Shown here piece by piece: positions 34,477 to 44,443 of a DNA stretch of 64,000 bases (the first letter of the stretch is position 1; the number at the start of each line of letters is the position of its first letter). Source of the stretch: Syntrophaceae bacterium (lineage in GTDB: Bacteria > Desulfobacterota > Syntrophia > Syntrophales > PHBD01); NCBI GenBank assembly GCA_013177825.1, contig JABLXX010000001.1, positions 458,936 through 522,935 of the forward strand, given 5' to 3'. Under the pieces are notes generated by a model. It had not been told where the DNA came from. It did no database searches and saw only the letters and a list, made by a program, of their open reading frames with translations. The translations under genes were made by a program, and so were the position numbers.

Positions 34477-36027
34477 GTGCTCCTTTCCGATGTGCTTCAG
34501 GGGATTGACGTCCGGGAGGTCTCGGGAGACCTTTCCGGGGATGTGCGCGATGTCTGCTACGACTCCCGGCGGTGCGCCTCCGGGAGTCTGTTTGTAGCCG
34601 TTCCCGGCCTGAAGTTCGACGGCCACCGTTTCATCGGCGAGGCCGTCCGCCGGGGTGCCGGATTCATCGTCCACGAGCGGGAGTTCACGCCCCCGCCGGA
34701 CGTCACGGCCGTAAGGGTGGACGACAGCCGGCGGGTCCTGGGCATGCTGGGACGCAACTTCTTCGGGAATCCGTCCGGTTCGCTCTGCCTGATCGGCATC
34801 GTCGGCACGAACGGCAAGACGACCGTCACCTATCTCCTGGAATCGATCCTGGAGGCCGCCGGCCATCGGCCCGGCATCCTCGGGACGGTGAATTATCGGT
34901 TCGGCTCCCGGCTGTGGCCCGCACCCAACACGACGCCCGAATCCCTGGAGATGCAGCGCATCCTCCGGGTGATGCACGACGCCGGCGCCACCCACGTGGT
35001 CGGAGAGATCTCGTCCCACGCCCTCGACCTGAAACGGGTCGACGACTGTGATTTCGACCTCGGGATCTTTACGAACCTGTCTCAGGACCACCTGGACTAT
35101 CACGGCACGATGGAGGCCTATTTCGCCGCGAAGAGCAGGATGTTCCTTGAAATTCTGCCGGGGAGCCGGAAGGGGCGGGCCATCCGCGCCGCGATCAACG
35201 CCGACGACCCGTGGGGGAGAAAACTGCTGGCGACGGCGGCGGAGAAGACGCTGTCCTACGGCCTGGAGACACCGGCGGACGTGTCGGCCCGGAACGTGGT
35301 CCTGACACTCGACGGCATCGAGGCGGAGGTCCGGGGACCGGGGATTTCGACCACGCTGTGCTCCCCTCTCATCGGGCGGTTCAATCTTTACAACATCCTG
35401 GCGGCGGCGGCCGCCTCGGCGGCCTTGGGCATCCCGGAGAGCGCCGTCCGGGACGGAGTGGAGCGGCTCGTGAACGTGCCGGGACGCCTGGAGACGGTCG
35501 CCGGAGGAACGGACGATCCCCGGGTTTTTGTCGATTACGCGCACACGGAAGACGCGCTCCGGCGCGTCCTGGAAAACCTGGGCATGTTCCGCCGGGGTCG
35601 GATCATCACCGTTTTCGGCTGCGGCGGCGACCGGGACCGGGGAAAACGGCCCCTCATGGGCCGGGCGGCCGTGGAAGGGAGCAGCGTGACGGTCATCACG
35701 TCCGACAACCCGAGGACAGAGGATCCCCTGGAGATCATCCGGGAGATCGAGGCGGGCGTGGTCGGACTTCCGGTGCGCCGGATCAGGAGCGGAGAGCTCG
35801 ACGAGGCATCCGGGAGGACCGGACGGCCCTTCTACCTTGTTCAGCCGGACCGGAAGACGGCCATCGAAGAGGCCATCCGGTCGGCCGGTCCCGACGACAT
35901 CGTCCTCATTGCCGGCAAGGGCCACGAGGATTACCAGATCATCGGGGAAAACAAGACGCCCTTCGACGACCGTCTCACGGCCCGGGACGCCCTGTCGGGC
36001 AGGCGGAACGGGAAGGCGGCCCGCTGA
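34477..36027 (+). CDS. murE: UDP-N-acetylmuramoyl-tripeptide synthetase MurE (meso-diaminopimelate type)
   Basis: A 516-residue Mur ligase. The ATP loop GTNGKTTVTYLLES and the DNPRTEDP motif, which in characterised MurE proteins selects meso-diaminopimelate, are visible, so the wall should be of the DAP type. N-terminal DSRRCASGSLFVAVPG and central HDAGATHVVGEISSHAL are typical. Start GTG at 34477; AAGGTGGG precedes. Its stop overlaps murF by one base (TGATG). Confidence 0.96.
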   Translation: MLLSDVLQGIDVREVSGDLSGDVRDVCYDSRRCASGSLFVAVPGLKFDGHRFIGEAVRRGAGFIVHEREFTPPPDVTAVRVDDSRRVLGMLGRNFFGNPSGSLCLIGIVGTNGKTTVTYLLESILEAAGHRPGILGTVNYRFGSRLWPAPNTTPESLEMQRILRVMHDAGATHVVGEISSHALDLKRVDDCDFDLGIFTNLSQDHLDYHGTMEAYFAAKSRMFLEILPGSRKGRAIRAAINADDPWGRKLLATAAEKTLSYGLETPADVSARNVVLTLDGIEAEVRGPGISTTLCSPLIGRFNLYNILAAAAASAALGIPESAVRDGVERLVNVPGRLETVAGGTDDPRVFVDYAHTEDALRRVLENLGMFRRGRIITVFGCGGDRDRGKRPLMGRAAVEGSSVTVITSDNPRTEDPLEIIREIEAGVVGLPVRRIRSGELDEASGRTGRPFYLVQPDRKTAIEEAIRSAGPDDIVLIAGKGHEDYQIIGENKTPFDDRLTARDALSGRRNGKAAR

Positions 36028-37442
36028 TGGGGCCCCTCCTGACGATCCGGGAGATCCTGGATGCCACGCGGGGAGTCCTCCTCCGCGGCGGTGGTCCGGG
36101 GACGGTGAAGGGCGTCTCGACGGATACAAGGACCCTGAGACCGGGAAGCCTGTTCGTGGCCCTCCGGGGGGACCGGTTCGACGGCCACCGTTTCCTGGCG
36201 GCGGCCGCAGAAGCGGGGGCGGCGGCGATGGTGGTCCGGGAGGCCCCGCCGGAGGATCGGCTGTCGGGCCTGACCGGCGTGGACGTGATCCGGGTGGAGG
36301 ACACCCTGACGGCCTTGGGCGACCTGGCCGGCCATGTCCGCCGGAGATTCCGGGTGCCCGTCATCGCCATCACGGGCAGTTCGGGGAAGACGACGACCAA
36401 GGAGATGGCCGCGGCCGTCATCGGGCGGAAAATGGAGACCCTGAAGACGGAGGGCAACCTGAACAACCTGATCGGCGTTCCCCTGATGCTCTTCCGGCTC
36501 GAGGCCGGGCATCAGGCCGCCATCCTGGAACTGGGAACGAACCGGCCGGGTGAGATCGCGCGGCTGACCCGGATTGCCCGGCCGGACGTCGGCCTCGTCA
36601 CAAACATCGGCCCCGCGCACCTGGAGGGGCTGGGCAGCCTGGACGGCGTCTGCCGGGAAAAGGGGGACCTCTTCCGGAACATGAGCGAGACGGCCACGGC
36701 CCTGATCAACCGGGACGATCCGTACGTCCGGGCCCTGGAGGTTCGGTGGCCGGGGAAGAAAGTCACCTACGGCGTGGAACGGGAGGCGGACATTACGGGG
36801 ACGGACATCCGGGTCGATAGGGAGGGGACTTCGTTCCGCCTCGGCATGGGGGGCGGCCTTCAGGACGTGCGCATTGCCCTCTGCGGAAGGCACGCCGTCT
36901 CCAATGCGCTGGCGGCTGCGGCCTGCGCCCGGGCACTCGGTCTCGACGATACCGCCGTCCGGGAGGGTCTGGAGTCGTTCCGCCCGGTCTCGGGCCGGAT
37001 GACCGTGCTTCCCCTGGCCAACGGGGCCTTTCTGATCGACGACGCGTACAATGCCAATCCCGCCTCCGTCCGGGAGGCTCTCCGGACCCTCCGGGACCTG
37101 AGGGGGGCCGGCGCGGGGGTGGCGATTCTGGGAGACATGCTGGAACTGGGCGGATCCTCGGCGGAACTGCACCGGGAAACGGGCCGGCTGCTGGCGGAGA
37201 CGGGGATCCGGCGGGCGTACCTGAAGGGCGCCTTCTCGGGGGACACCGCCCGCGGCGCCGTGGAAGGCGGGCTCGCCCCGGGGGACGTGTCCTTTTTCGA
37301 GGATCCCGCGGAGATCCTGCCGTCTCTGCAGGAGATCCTCCGCAGCGGGGACTGGGTCCTGGTGAAGGGGTCCCGGCGGATGCGCCTGGAGGAAGCCGTC
37401 CGGGCCATCGGCGGGCTGTTCGGAACGAAGGAGATCGCATGA
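36027..37442 (+). CDS. murF: UDP-N-acetylmuramoyl-tripeptide:D-alanyl-D-alanine ligase MurF
   Basis: A 471-residue Mur ligase. [13 protein letters not shown] carries the P-loop; [25 protein letters not shown] and [15 protein letters not shown] are MurF motifs. It adds D-Ala-D-Ala to complete the pentapeptide. The true start is the ATG at 36027, within the murE stop (TGATG), not the much longer shadow frame upstream. Codon use resembles its neighbours. Confidence 0.96.
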   Translation: MGPLLTIREILDATRGVLLRGGGPGTVKGVSTDTRTLRPGSLFVALRGDRFDGHRFLAAAAEAGAAAMVVREAPPEDRLSGLTGVDVIRVEDTLTALGDLAGHVRRRFRVPVIAITGSSGKTTTKEMAAAVIGRKMETLKTEGNLNNLIGVPLMLFRLEAGHQAAILELGTNRPGEIARLTRIARPDVGLVTNIGPAHLEGLGSLDGVCREKGDLFRNMSETATALINRDDPYVRALEVRWPGKKVTYGVEREADITGTDIRVDREGTSFRLGMGGGLQDVRIALCGRHAVSNALAAAACARALGLDDTAVREGLESFRPVSGRMTVLPLANGAFLIDDAYNANPASVREALRTLRDLRGAGAGVAILGDMLELGGSSAELHRETGRLLAETGIRRAYLKGAFSGDTARGAVEGGLAPGDVSFFEDPAEILPSLQEILRSGDWVLVKGSRRMRLEEAVRAIGGLFGTKEIA

Positions 37443-37443
37443 C

Positions 37444-38523
37444 ATGATTTACCATCTGCTGTATCCGCTCCATACGGTGATCTCCTCGTTCAACGTGTTC
37501 CGGTACATCACGTTCCGGACGATCTACGCCTCCATCACGGCCCTGGTCATCTGTTTTGTCGTCGGCCCCTGGCTGATCCGCAAGCTGCGCAGCCTCGACG
37601 TGGGCCAGCAAGTGCGGGACGATGGTCCGAGCACCCATCAGGTGAAGCAGGGAACCCCCACCATGGGAGGGGTCCTCGTCATCTTTTCTGTCGTCGTTTC
37701 GACCCTCCTGTGGGCCAACCTGCGGGTGGACTACATCTGGCTGGTGATCCTCGTGACGATCGGCTACGGGCTCATCGGATTCATGGATGACTACCGGAAG
37801 CTGACCCGGCGGAACAGCAAGGGCGTTCCCGCGAAGACCCGCCTCGCCGGGGAGATCGCCATCGCGCTCTTCGTCAGCGTGATCCTGTTCTTCAAGCCCG
37901 GATTCACCTCGAACCTCACGGTTCCGTTCTTCAAGACGGTGCTTCCCGACCTGGGCTGGGCGTACGTCATCCTGTCGACGTTCATCATCGTGGGCTGCGC
38001 CAACGCCGTGAACCTGACGGACGGCCTCGACGGCCTGGCCATCGGGCCGGCCATCACCTGCTTCCTGACGTACCTCCTGTTCGCCTATTTCGCCGGCAAC
38101 GTCCGCATCTCCGGGTACCTGCAGGTTCCCTACGTGGCGGGAGCGGGTGAGCTGTCGATCTTCTGTGGCGCCATGGTCGGCGCCGGGATCGGGTTTCTCT
38201 GGTACAACACCTATCCGGCCCAGGTCTTCATGGGCGACGTGGGATCCCTCTCCCTCGGGGGAGCTCTGGGGACCCTGGCGGTCATGACGAAGCAGGAAAT
38301 CCTGCTGGTGATCGTCGGGGGCATCTTCGTCCTCGAGACGTTCTCCGTCATCGCCCAGGTGGGCTGGTTCAAGCTTTCCGGGGGCAAGCGGATCTTCCGG
38401 ATGGCCCCCATCCACCACCATTTCGAACTGAAGGGATGGCCGGAACCGAAGGTCATCGTCCGTTTCTGGATCATCTCGATCCTGCTGGCCATGGTGGCCA
38501 TCAGCACGCTGAAACTGCGGTAG
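37444..38523 (+). CDS. mraY: phospho-N-acetylmuramoyl-pentapeptide transferase MraY
   Basis: A 359-residue integral membrane enzyme with about ten helices that makes lipid I. Active-site loops: [48 protein letters not shown] and [15 protein letters not shown], all intact. ATG at 37444 with AAGGAG upstream, one base after the murF stop. Expected inner-membrane location in the dcw operon. Confidence 0.97.
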   Translation: MIYHLLYPLHTVISSFNVFRYITFRTIYASITALVICFVVGPWLIRKLRSLDVGQQVRDDGPSTHQVKQGTPTMGGVLVIFSVVVSTLLWANLRVDYIWLVILVTIGYGLIGFMDDYRKLTRRNSKGVPAKTRLAGEIAIALFVSVILFFKPGFTSNLTVPFFKTVLPDLGWAYVILSTFIIVGCANAVNLTDGLDGLAIGPAITCFLTYLLFAYFAGNVRISGYLQVPYVAGAGELSIFCGAMVGAGIGFLWYNTYPAQVFMGDVGSLSLGGALGTLAVMTKQEILLVIVGGIFVLETFSVIAQVGWFKLSGGKRIFRMAPIHHHFELKGWPEPKVIVRFWIISILLAMVAISTLKLR

Positions 38524-38530
38524 CGGGAAG

Positions 38531-39871
38531 ATGGAACTGGCGAACCAAAAAATCCTGGTGATCGGCCTCGGCAAGACAGGAAAGTCGGCGGCGCAGTTTC
38601 TCGTCCGCCGGGGAGCGAGGGTGGCCGTGACGGACAGCCGGCCCGCCGCCGATTTCCGGGAGTGGATGGCGGACGAAGCGGGGAGCGGCGACATCTTATG
38701 GGTTCCCAACGAGCCGTCGTCGCTTGGGGGGGTCGACATGGTTGTTCCCTCCCCGGGAATTCCGCCCGCTGACGTGGTTCTCTCGACGGCCCGTCGGCAG
38801 GGAGTGCCCGTTCTCAGCGAGATCGAGCTGGCAGCCCGGTTTCTCCGGATCCCGATGATCGCCGTTACGGGCACCAACGGGAAGACCACCGTGACGACCC
38901 TGCTGGGCGAGATCTTCCGGGACAGCGGCACGGAGGCCTTCGTCGGCGGAAACATCGGGACGCCGCTCATCGAATGCGCCGGCGCCGAGGGAAACGCCCG
39001 TTACGCCGTGGTCGAGGTGAGTAGCTTCCAGCTCCAGTACATCGAGACGTTCCGCCCCTTCGTCTCCCTGATCCTGAACGTCACCGCCGACCACGTGGAC
39101 TACCACGGGACGTTCGAGGCCTACCGCCGGGCGAAGGAGCGGATCTTCGAGAACCAGAAGGAGGGGGACCGGGTCGTTCTGAACGCCGACGATCCGTACC
39201 TGTCGCCCCCCCTCACGACGCCGGCGGCGCCGGTCCTGGCGTTCAGCACCCTCCGCGAGCCGGAGGAGGGGATCTTTCTCCGGGGGGACCGGATGCTTTA
39301 CCGAACCGGCGGTGTGGAAGAGGAGTATCCCCTGGACATGATCCGGATCCCCGGGCGGCACAACGTGGAGAACGTCATGGCCGCCATCCTGGCGGCCCGG
39401 GCGTGCGGGTGTTCCCGGGAGAAAATCGTCGAAACGGTCGGATCGTTCCGGGGCGTCTCCCACCGGATTGAATTTGCCGGCGAGAAGAACGGGGTTTCCT
39501 TCTACGACGATTCGAAAGGGACCAACACGGGGGCCGTGCAGCGGGCCCTGGAGACGTTTTCCCGGCCGGTGATCCTGCTCATGGGGGGGCGCGACAAGGA
39601 CGGGGACTTCGCCAGCCTGGAAGAAGCGGTGCGGCAGCGGGTGAAGCGCCTCATTCTCTTTGGCGAGGCGGCCGAGCGGATCGGCGGCTTTCTCGGCGGG
39701 GTCGTTCCCACGGAGGAGGCGGGTCTCCTGGAGAATGCCGTCCGGCGGGCCTATGCGGAGGCGACGCCGGGGGACGTGGTCCTCCTGTCGCCGGGATGCG
39801 CAAGTTTCGACGCCTACGCGGACTACCGGCACCGGGGCCGGCATTTCCAGCAGATCGTCGGGGAGCTTTGA
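38531..39871 (+). CDS. murD: UDP-N-acetylmuramoylalanine:D-glutamate ligase MurD
   Basis: A 446-residue Mur ligase. N-terminal UDP-binding IGLGKTGKSAAQFL, P-loop TGTNGKTTVTTL, VEVSSFQLQYI, and DDSKGTNTGAVQRAL are the MurD markers; GGRDKDGDF and LLSPGCASFD complete the pattern. It adds D-glutamate. It starts 7 bases after mraY with GGGAAG before the ATG. Confidence 0.97.
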   Translation: MELANQKILVIGLGKTGKSAAQFLVRRGARVAVTDSRPAADFREWMADEAGSGDILWVPNEPSSLGGVDMVVPSPGIPPADVVLSTARRQGVPVLSEIELAARFLRIPMIAVTGTNGKTTVTTLLGEIFRDSGTEAFVGGNIGTPLIECAGAEGNARYAVVEVSSFQLQYIETFRPFVSLILNVTADHVDYHGTFEAYRRAKERIFENQKEGDRVVLNADDPYLSPPLTTPAAPVLAFSTLREPEEGIFLRGDRMLYRTGGVEEEYPLDMIRIPGRHNVENVMAAILAARACGCSREKIVETVGSFRGVSHRIEFAGEKNGVSFYDDSKGTNTGAVQRALETFSRPVILLMGGRDKDGDFASLEEAVRQRVKRLILFGEAAERIGGFLGGVVPTEEAGLLENAVRRAYAEATPGDVVLLSPGCASFDAYADYRHRGRHFQQIVGEL

Positions 39872-39874
39872 ACC

Positions 39875-40972
39875 ATGGTGCCCAGGGAAGGAAGGCCGGA
39901 CATCGTGCTTCTGATCGTGACCCTCATCCTGGTGACGGTGGGGACGGTCATGGTCTACAGCTCCAGCTCGATCATGGCGGCGGAGAAATACAAGGACGGC
40001 CTGTATTTCCTCAAGAAACAGATCTTTTTCGTGATCCTCGGGCTCGGGCTGATGGTGTTCCTGACGAAGGTTCCCTACCAGAAACTGAAGAAGCTCGCCT
40101 ATCCGGTCCTGATCGTTTCGGCGATCATGCTGGCGGTGCTTCTGATCCCCCACGCCGGCGTCAGGGCGGGCGGGGCGACGCGGTGGCTCCGTCTGGGACT
40201 CTTCAACTTCCAGGTGACCGAGCTGGCCAAGGTGGCGGTGGTTCTCTTCCTGGCCCACTACCTCACCCGGAAGGCGGCCCAGCTGAAGGACTTCAAGCAG
40301 GGCCTCCTGATCCCCATGCTGACGGTCTGCTTCCTCATCGGCCTGATCGTCCTGGAGCCCGATTTCGGAACCTCGGCGATCATTTTTCTCATCATGATGC
40401 TCATGTTCTACCTCTCGGGGACCCGGGTCACGCACTTGGCAGGCCTGGCAGCGGCCATGGCCCCGGTGGCCCTGTGGATCCTGATGCGCAAAAGCTACCG
40501 GATGGAGCGGCTGCTGACGTTCCTGGACCCCTGGCGGGATCCGGGAAAGTCGGGTTTCCAGATCATCCAGTCGCTCCTGTCCTTCGGGTCCGGCGGTCCC
40601 TTCGGCGTCGGCATCGGCGACGGCATGCAGAAGCTGTTCTACCTGCCGGAGCCGCACACGGACTTCATCCTGGCGATCATCGCCGAAGAGAGCGGATTCC
40701 TGGGGGTGGCCCTCGTGATCGGGCTGTTCACCGTTTTTGTGTTTCGGGGCTTCGTCATCGCCTTCCGGGCGGCCGATCCGTTCGGCACGCTCCTGGCGGC
40801 GGGGCTCACCATGATCATCGCCCTCGAGGCGTTCATCAACATTGCAGGGGTCATGGGCCTGATTCCCCTCAAGGGGCTGGCCCTTCCGTTTTTGAGTTAC
40901 GGAGGATCATCGCTCATCATGAGCATGGTGGCGGTGGGCATCCTCCTGAACATTTCTTCGTACGAGTCGTGA
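39875..40972 (+). CDS. ftsW: peptidoglycan glycosyltransferase FtsW
   Basis: A 365-residue SEDS membrane protein with about ten helices. Typical regions: GGATRWLRLGLFNFQ, TELAKVAVVLFLAHYL, PDFGTSAIIF (with the catalytic Asp region), and the C-terminal PFLSYGGSSLIMSM. FtsW polymerises glycan at the septum together with FtsI. The start ATG is 3 bases after murD, with GGGGAG upstream; the next gene, murG, starts 1 base after its stop. Confidence 0.96.
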   Translation: MVPREGRPDIVLLIVTLILVTVGTVMVYSSSSIMAAEKYKDGLYFLKKQIFFVILGLGLMVFLTKVPYQKLKKLAYPVLIVSAIMLAVLLIPHAGVRAGGATRWLRLGLFNFQVTELAKVAVVLFLAHYLTRKAAQLKDFKQGLLIPMLTVCFLIGLIVLEPDFGTSAIIFLIMMLMFYLSGTRVTHLAGLAAAMAPVALWILMRKSYRMERLLTFLDPWRDPGKSGFQIIQSLLSFGSGGPFGVGIGDGMQKLFYLPEPHTDFILAIIAEESGFLGVALVIGLFTVFVFRGFVIAFRAADPFGTLLAAGLTMIIALEAFINIAGVMGLIPLKGLALPFLSYGGSSLIMSMVAVGILLNISSYES

Positions 40973-40973
40973 C

Positions 40974-42068
40974 GTGAAGATGCTGATTGCCGGCGGCGGC
41001 ACCGGGGGGCACCTCTTCCCGGGCATTGCCGTGGCGGAAGAATTCCTCCGGCGGGACCGGGATCACCGGGTCCTGTTCGTGGGTACGGAGCGGGGATTGG
41101 AGAAGCGGGTGCTGCCGACACTGGGTTATGAATTGGCGACACTGGACGTGGAAGGCGTCAAGGGAAGGGGAGTAGCCCGTTCCCTGGGGGCTCTCCTGAA
41201 GATCCCCCGTAGCCTGCTGCAGGCGGCAGCGATCCTCCGGAACTTCCGTCCCGACGTGGTCCTCGGCGTCGGGGGTTACGCCTCGGGTCCGGCGGTCCTG
41301 GCGGCGGCCCTGAAAAGAATCCCCACGGCGGTGGCGGAGCAGAACGCCCTGCCGGGAACGACCAACAAGATCCTGGGGCGGTTCGTCGACCGGGTGTTCG
41401 TCACCTTCCGCGAGTCCGCGGGGGAGTTTCCCGCCCGGAAGGTCACCGTGTGCGGAAACCCCGTCCGTTCGGCCTTCCTGAAGGAGAGGCCGGCAGGGGA
41501 AAAGAGGGATGAGCGGTTCGGGCTTCTCGTCTTCGGCGGCAGCCAGGGAGCCCGGGCGATCAACCGGGCCGTGGAAGAGGCCCTGCCCCTGCTCGGGGAC
41601 CTGAAGGACCGGTTACGGATCGTTCATCAGACCGGCGGGGCCGACGCGGAGCGCATGGCGGCGGCCTACCGGGAGCAGGGGTTCGATGCCGAGGTCACCC
41701 CGTTCATCATGGACATGTCCGGGGCCTATGACGAGGCGGACCTCCTGGTGTGCCGGGCCGGCGCCACGTCCCTCGCGGAGATTACGGTGAGCGGGAAGGC
41801 GTCTCTCCTGATTCCCTTCCCCTTCGCCGTGGCGGACCATCAGACCTGGAACGCCCGGGTCCTGGCCGGGGCGGGGGCGGCGGACATGGTGGCCGAGAAG
41901 GAGCTGACGGGATCTCTCCTGGCGGAGAAGATCCGGCGGTTCGTCGAGGAGCCGGAGCGGCTCCGGATCATGGAGGAGCGGTCCCGCTCCCTGGGAAATC
42001 CCCGGGCGGCGGCGGATATCGTGGATGCCCTGCTTTCCCTGGCGAAACCGGGAACGGCGGCGGCGTAG
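40974..42068 (+). CDS. murG: UDP-GlcNAc:undecaprenyl-diphospho-MurNAc-pentapeptide GlcNAc transferase MurG
   Basis: A 364-residue GT-B glycosyltransferase that makes lipid II. GGGTGGHLFPGIAVAEEF at the N-terminus, GVGGYASGPAVLAA, EQNALPGTTNKIL, VFGGSQGARAINRA and RAGATSLAEITVSGK are the family's G-loops and sugar-nucleotide motifs. Start is GTG at 40974, one base after the ftsW stop. Membrane-associated. Confidence 0.97.
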   Translation: MKMLIAGGGTGGHLFPGIAVAEEFLRRDRDHRVLFVGTERGLEKRVLPTLGYELATLDVEGVKGRGVARSLGALLKIPRSLLQAAAILRNFRPDVVLGVGGYASGPAVLAAALKRIPTAVAEQNALPGTTNKILGRFVDRVFVTFRESAGEFPARKVTVCGNPVRSAFLKERPAGEKRDERFGLLVFGGSQGARAINRAVEEALPLLGDLKDRLRIVHQTGGADAERMAAAYREQGFDAEVTPFIMDMSGAYDEADLLVCRAGATSLAEITVSGKASLLIPFPFAVADHQTWNARVLAGAGAADMVAEKELTGSLLAEKIRRFVEEPERLRIMEERSRSLGNPRAAADIVDALLSLAKPGTAAA

Positions 42069-42107
42069 AGGGCGGCCGTCCGCGGGGCGGCCTGAAGGAA
42101 CGACGGA

Positions 42108-43505
42108 ATGGATACAACCAAGCGCGTCGACGGCATGCGCCGGAAGATCCGGACGATCCACTTCGTGGGGATCGGCGGCATCGGGATGAGCGGCATCGCC
42201 GAGGTGCTCCTGAATCTCGGATATGCCGTGCGGGGCTCCGATGTGGCGGCCTCGGACATCACGGCCAGGCTGGCCTCCCTGGGGGCGGATATCTTTCTCG
42301 GCCACAACGCGGCCAACATGGGGAATGCCGATGTGGTCGTCACCTCCACGGCCGTGGCGCCGGACAATCCGGAGGTCGTCGAGGCGCACCGGCTTGGTGT
42401 GCCCGTGATCCCTCGGGCGGAGATGCTGGCGGAGCTCCTGAAGATGAAGTTTTCCATTGCCGTCTCGGGAACCCACGGGAAAACCACGACCACGTCCATG
42501 ATATCCATTGTCCTGGCCCATGCCGGACTGGATCCGACCATGGTGATCGGCGGGAAGCTGGCCAGCATCGGCAGCAACGCGAAGATGGGAGACGGGGAGA
42601 TCCTCGTCGCCGAGGCGGACGAGAGCGACAAGTCCTTCCTGAAGCTGTCGCCCTGTATCGCCGTCATCACGAACATCGAGCTGGAGCACGTGGACCACTA
42701 CCGGGACCTGGAGGAGATCAAGGAAGCCTTCCTCCAGTTCGCCAACATCGTTCCCTTCTACGGGGCGACGGTGCTCTGTTCCGACGACGGGAACGTCCGG
42801 GCGATCCTGCCGGGAATCCACCGGCGCGTGATCACTTACGGACTCGGGGAGGAAGCCGATTACCGGGCCTCGGAGCTGTCCTTCAACGGCTCCGTCTCGA
42901 CCTACCGGCTCCACGTCCGGGGGGAGGACAAGGGCATCGTGACCCTGAACGTTCCGGGCCGCTTCAATATCCTGAACTCCCTGGCGACCGTTGCGGTGGC
43001 GCGGGAGCTCGACGTCGACTGGGATCTCCTCAAGGCGGGAATGGCCCTGTACACGGGCGTTGGACGCCGGCTGGAGGTGAAGGGCACAGCGGGCGGCGTC
43101 ACCGTGGTGGACGACTACGGGCATCACCCGACGGAGATCCGGGAGACCCTGGCGGCGGCCCGGCACGTCTGGAAAGGGAGGTTCCTCGTCGTCTTCCAGC
43201 CCCACCGGTACAGCCGGACCCAGGGCCTGTTCAGCGAGTTCACGACGGCCTTTCCCGATGCCGACGTCCTGATCGTCACGGACATTTACGCGGCCAGCGA
43301 GAAGCCCATCCCGGGCGTTCATGCGGCGGCCCTGTGCGAGGCTGTCCGGGAGCAGGGGCACCCGGATGTCACATACATGAAGGATTTCGGTGAGATCGTC
43401 GAGCACCTGGCGCGGATCGTCCGGCCGGGCGACACCGTATTCACCCAGGGAGCGGGGACGGTCTGGAGAATCGGCGAGGCGCTCCTGAAGCGGCTCAAGC
43501 CCTGA
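42108..43505 (+). CDS. murC: UDP-N-acetylmuramate:L-alanine ligase MurC
   Basis: A 465-residue Mur ligase. HFVGIGGIGMSGIAEVL is the N-terminal nucleotide-binding loop; SGTHGKTTTTSM is the P-loop; EADESDKSFLKL, DDYGHHPTEIRETL and FQPHRYSRTQGL are MurC-specific. It adds the first L-Ala. It follows murG by 39 bases; AAGGAACG precedes the ATG. Confidence 0.97.
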   Translation: MDTTKRVDGMRRKIRTIHFVGIGGIGMSGIAEVLLNLGYAVRGSDVAASDITARLASLGADIFLGHNAANMGNADVVVTSTAVAPDNPEVVEAHRLGVPVIPRAEMLAELLKMKFSIAVSGTHGKTTTTSMISIVLAHAGLDPTMVIGGKLASIGSNAKMGDGEILVAEADESDKSFLKLSPCIAVITNIELEHVDHYRDLEEIKEAFLQFANIVPFYGATVLCSDDGNVRAILPGIHRRVITYGLGEEADYRASELSFNGSVSTYRLHVRGEDKGIVTLNVPGRFNILNSLATVAVARELDVDWDLLKAGMALYTGVGRRLEVKGTAGGVTVVDDYGHHPTEIRETLAAARHVWKGRFLVVFQPHRYSRTQGLFSEFTTAFPDADVLIVTDIYAASEKPIPGVHAAALCEAVREQGHPDVTYMKDFGEIVEHLARIVRPGDTVFTQGAGTVWRIGEALLKRLKP

Positions 43506-43525
43506 CGGGAAAAGGAACGGAGGCG

Positions 43526-44443
43526 ATGGACGCCCGATTCCGGGACGAACTGGCGGCGGCCGCCGGAGAGGTTCTCTTCGACGAGCCCCTTGCCCCCTAC
43601 ACCTCCATGGGGGTAGGTGGGAAGGCCGAAGCCCTGGCCTTTCCCTCCGGCGAGGACGCCCTGGGGCGGACCGTTTCCCTGTGCCGGGAGCGGGGGGTTG
43701 CCTGGTTCCCGGCGGGGAACTGGACGAACCTGATCGTCGCCGACGAGGGCTGGCGGGGGGTCGTGGTGGCTCTCAAGAACCTTCGTCAGGTCAATCTGGT
43801 CCGGAATGCCGGAGGCGGGGCGCGGATCGAGGCGGGGGCGGGGGCACCCCTGGCGGAGACGGTGGCCTTGGCCGCCCGGGAGGCATTGACGGGGCTGGAG
43901 TTCGGCGCCGGAATCCCAGGAAGCGTGGGCGGTGCCGTGCGGATGAATGCGGGGGCCTTCGGGCGGGAGATGAAGGACGTGGTGGAGAGCGTTCGACTGC
44001 TGGATGAAAGCGGGCGTTTCCGGGAAGCGGCAGGGGCGGACCTGCCCTTCGCTTACCGGAACCTTGACCTGCCTCCGGGGTCGGTCATCACGGGCGCCCG
44101 GTTCCGCCTGGAAGAAGGAAACGGGGCGGCGGTGCGCCGCAAAATCGCCGAGATCATGGCCCTCCGGCGGCAGAAGCATCCACTGGAGCACCGGAGCGCC
44201 GGGTCGGTCTTCAAGAATCCCCGGGGTATCCCGGCGGGGCGGCTGATCGAGGAGGCGGGCCTCAAGGGGACCCGCATCGGCGACGCCCAGGTCTCGGAGA
44301 AGCACGGGAATTTCATCGTCAACCTGGGGAAGGCGCGGGCCGGGGATGTCCTGGCCCTGATCGATCTGGTCCGGGAGCGCGTCCGGGAAAAGACCGGTGT
44401 GATCCTGGAAACGGAAGTTCGCATTGTGGGGAGTCCGTCGTGA
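43526..44443 (+). CDS. murB: UDP-N-acetylenolpyruvoylglucosamine reductase MurB
   Basis: A 305-residue FAD enzyme that makes UDP-MurNAc. MGVGGKAEALAFP, GAGAPLAETVALA, GIPGSVGGAVRMNAGAFG and the catalytic HRSAGSVFKNPRG (Ser general acid) are present; the layout without the extra C-terminal fold matches type II MurB. It lies 20 bases after murC and overlaps ftsQ by four bases (GTGA). No ddl gene sits between it and ftsQ. Confidence 0.96.
   Translation: MDARFRDELAAAAGEVLFDEPLAPYTSMGVGGKAEALAFPSGEDALGRTVSLCRERGVAWFPAGNWTNLIVADEGWRGVVVALKNLRQVNLVRNAGGGARIEAGAGAPLAETVALAAREALTGLEFGAGIPGSVGGAVRMNAGAFGREMKDVVESVRLLDESGRFREAAGADLPFAYRNLDLPPGSVITGARFRLEEGNGAAVRRKIAEIMALRRQKHPLEHRSAGSVFKNPRGIPAGRLIEEAGLKGTRIGDAQVSEKHGNFIVNLGKARAGDVLALIDLVRERVREKTGVILETEVRIVGSPS

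Noticed and set aside
36793-38970. A 725-codon minus-strand open frame over murF, mraY and murD.
   Set aside because: Shadow of three well-identified genes; low-complexity Pro/Arg/Gly tail.
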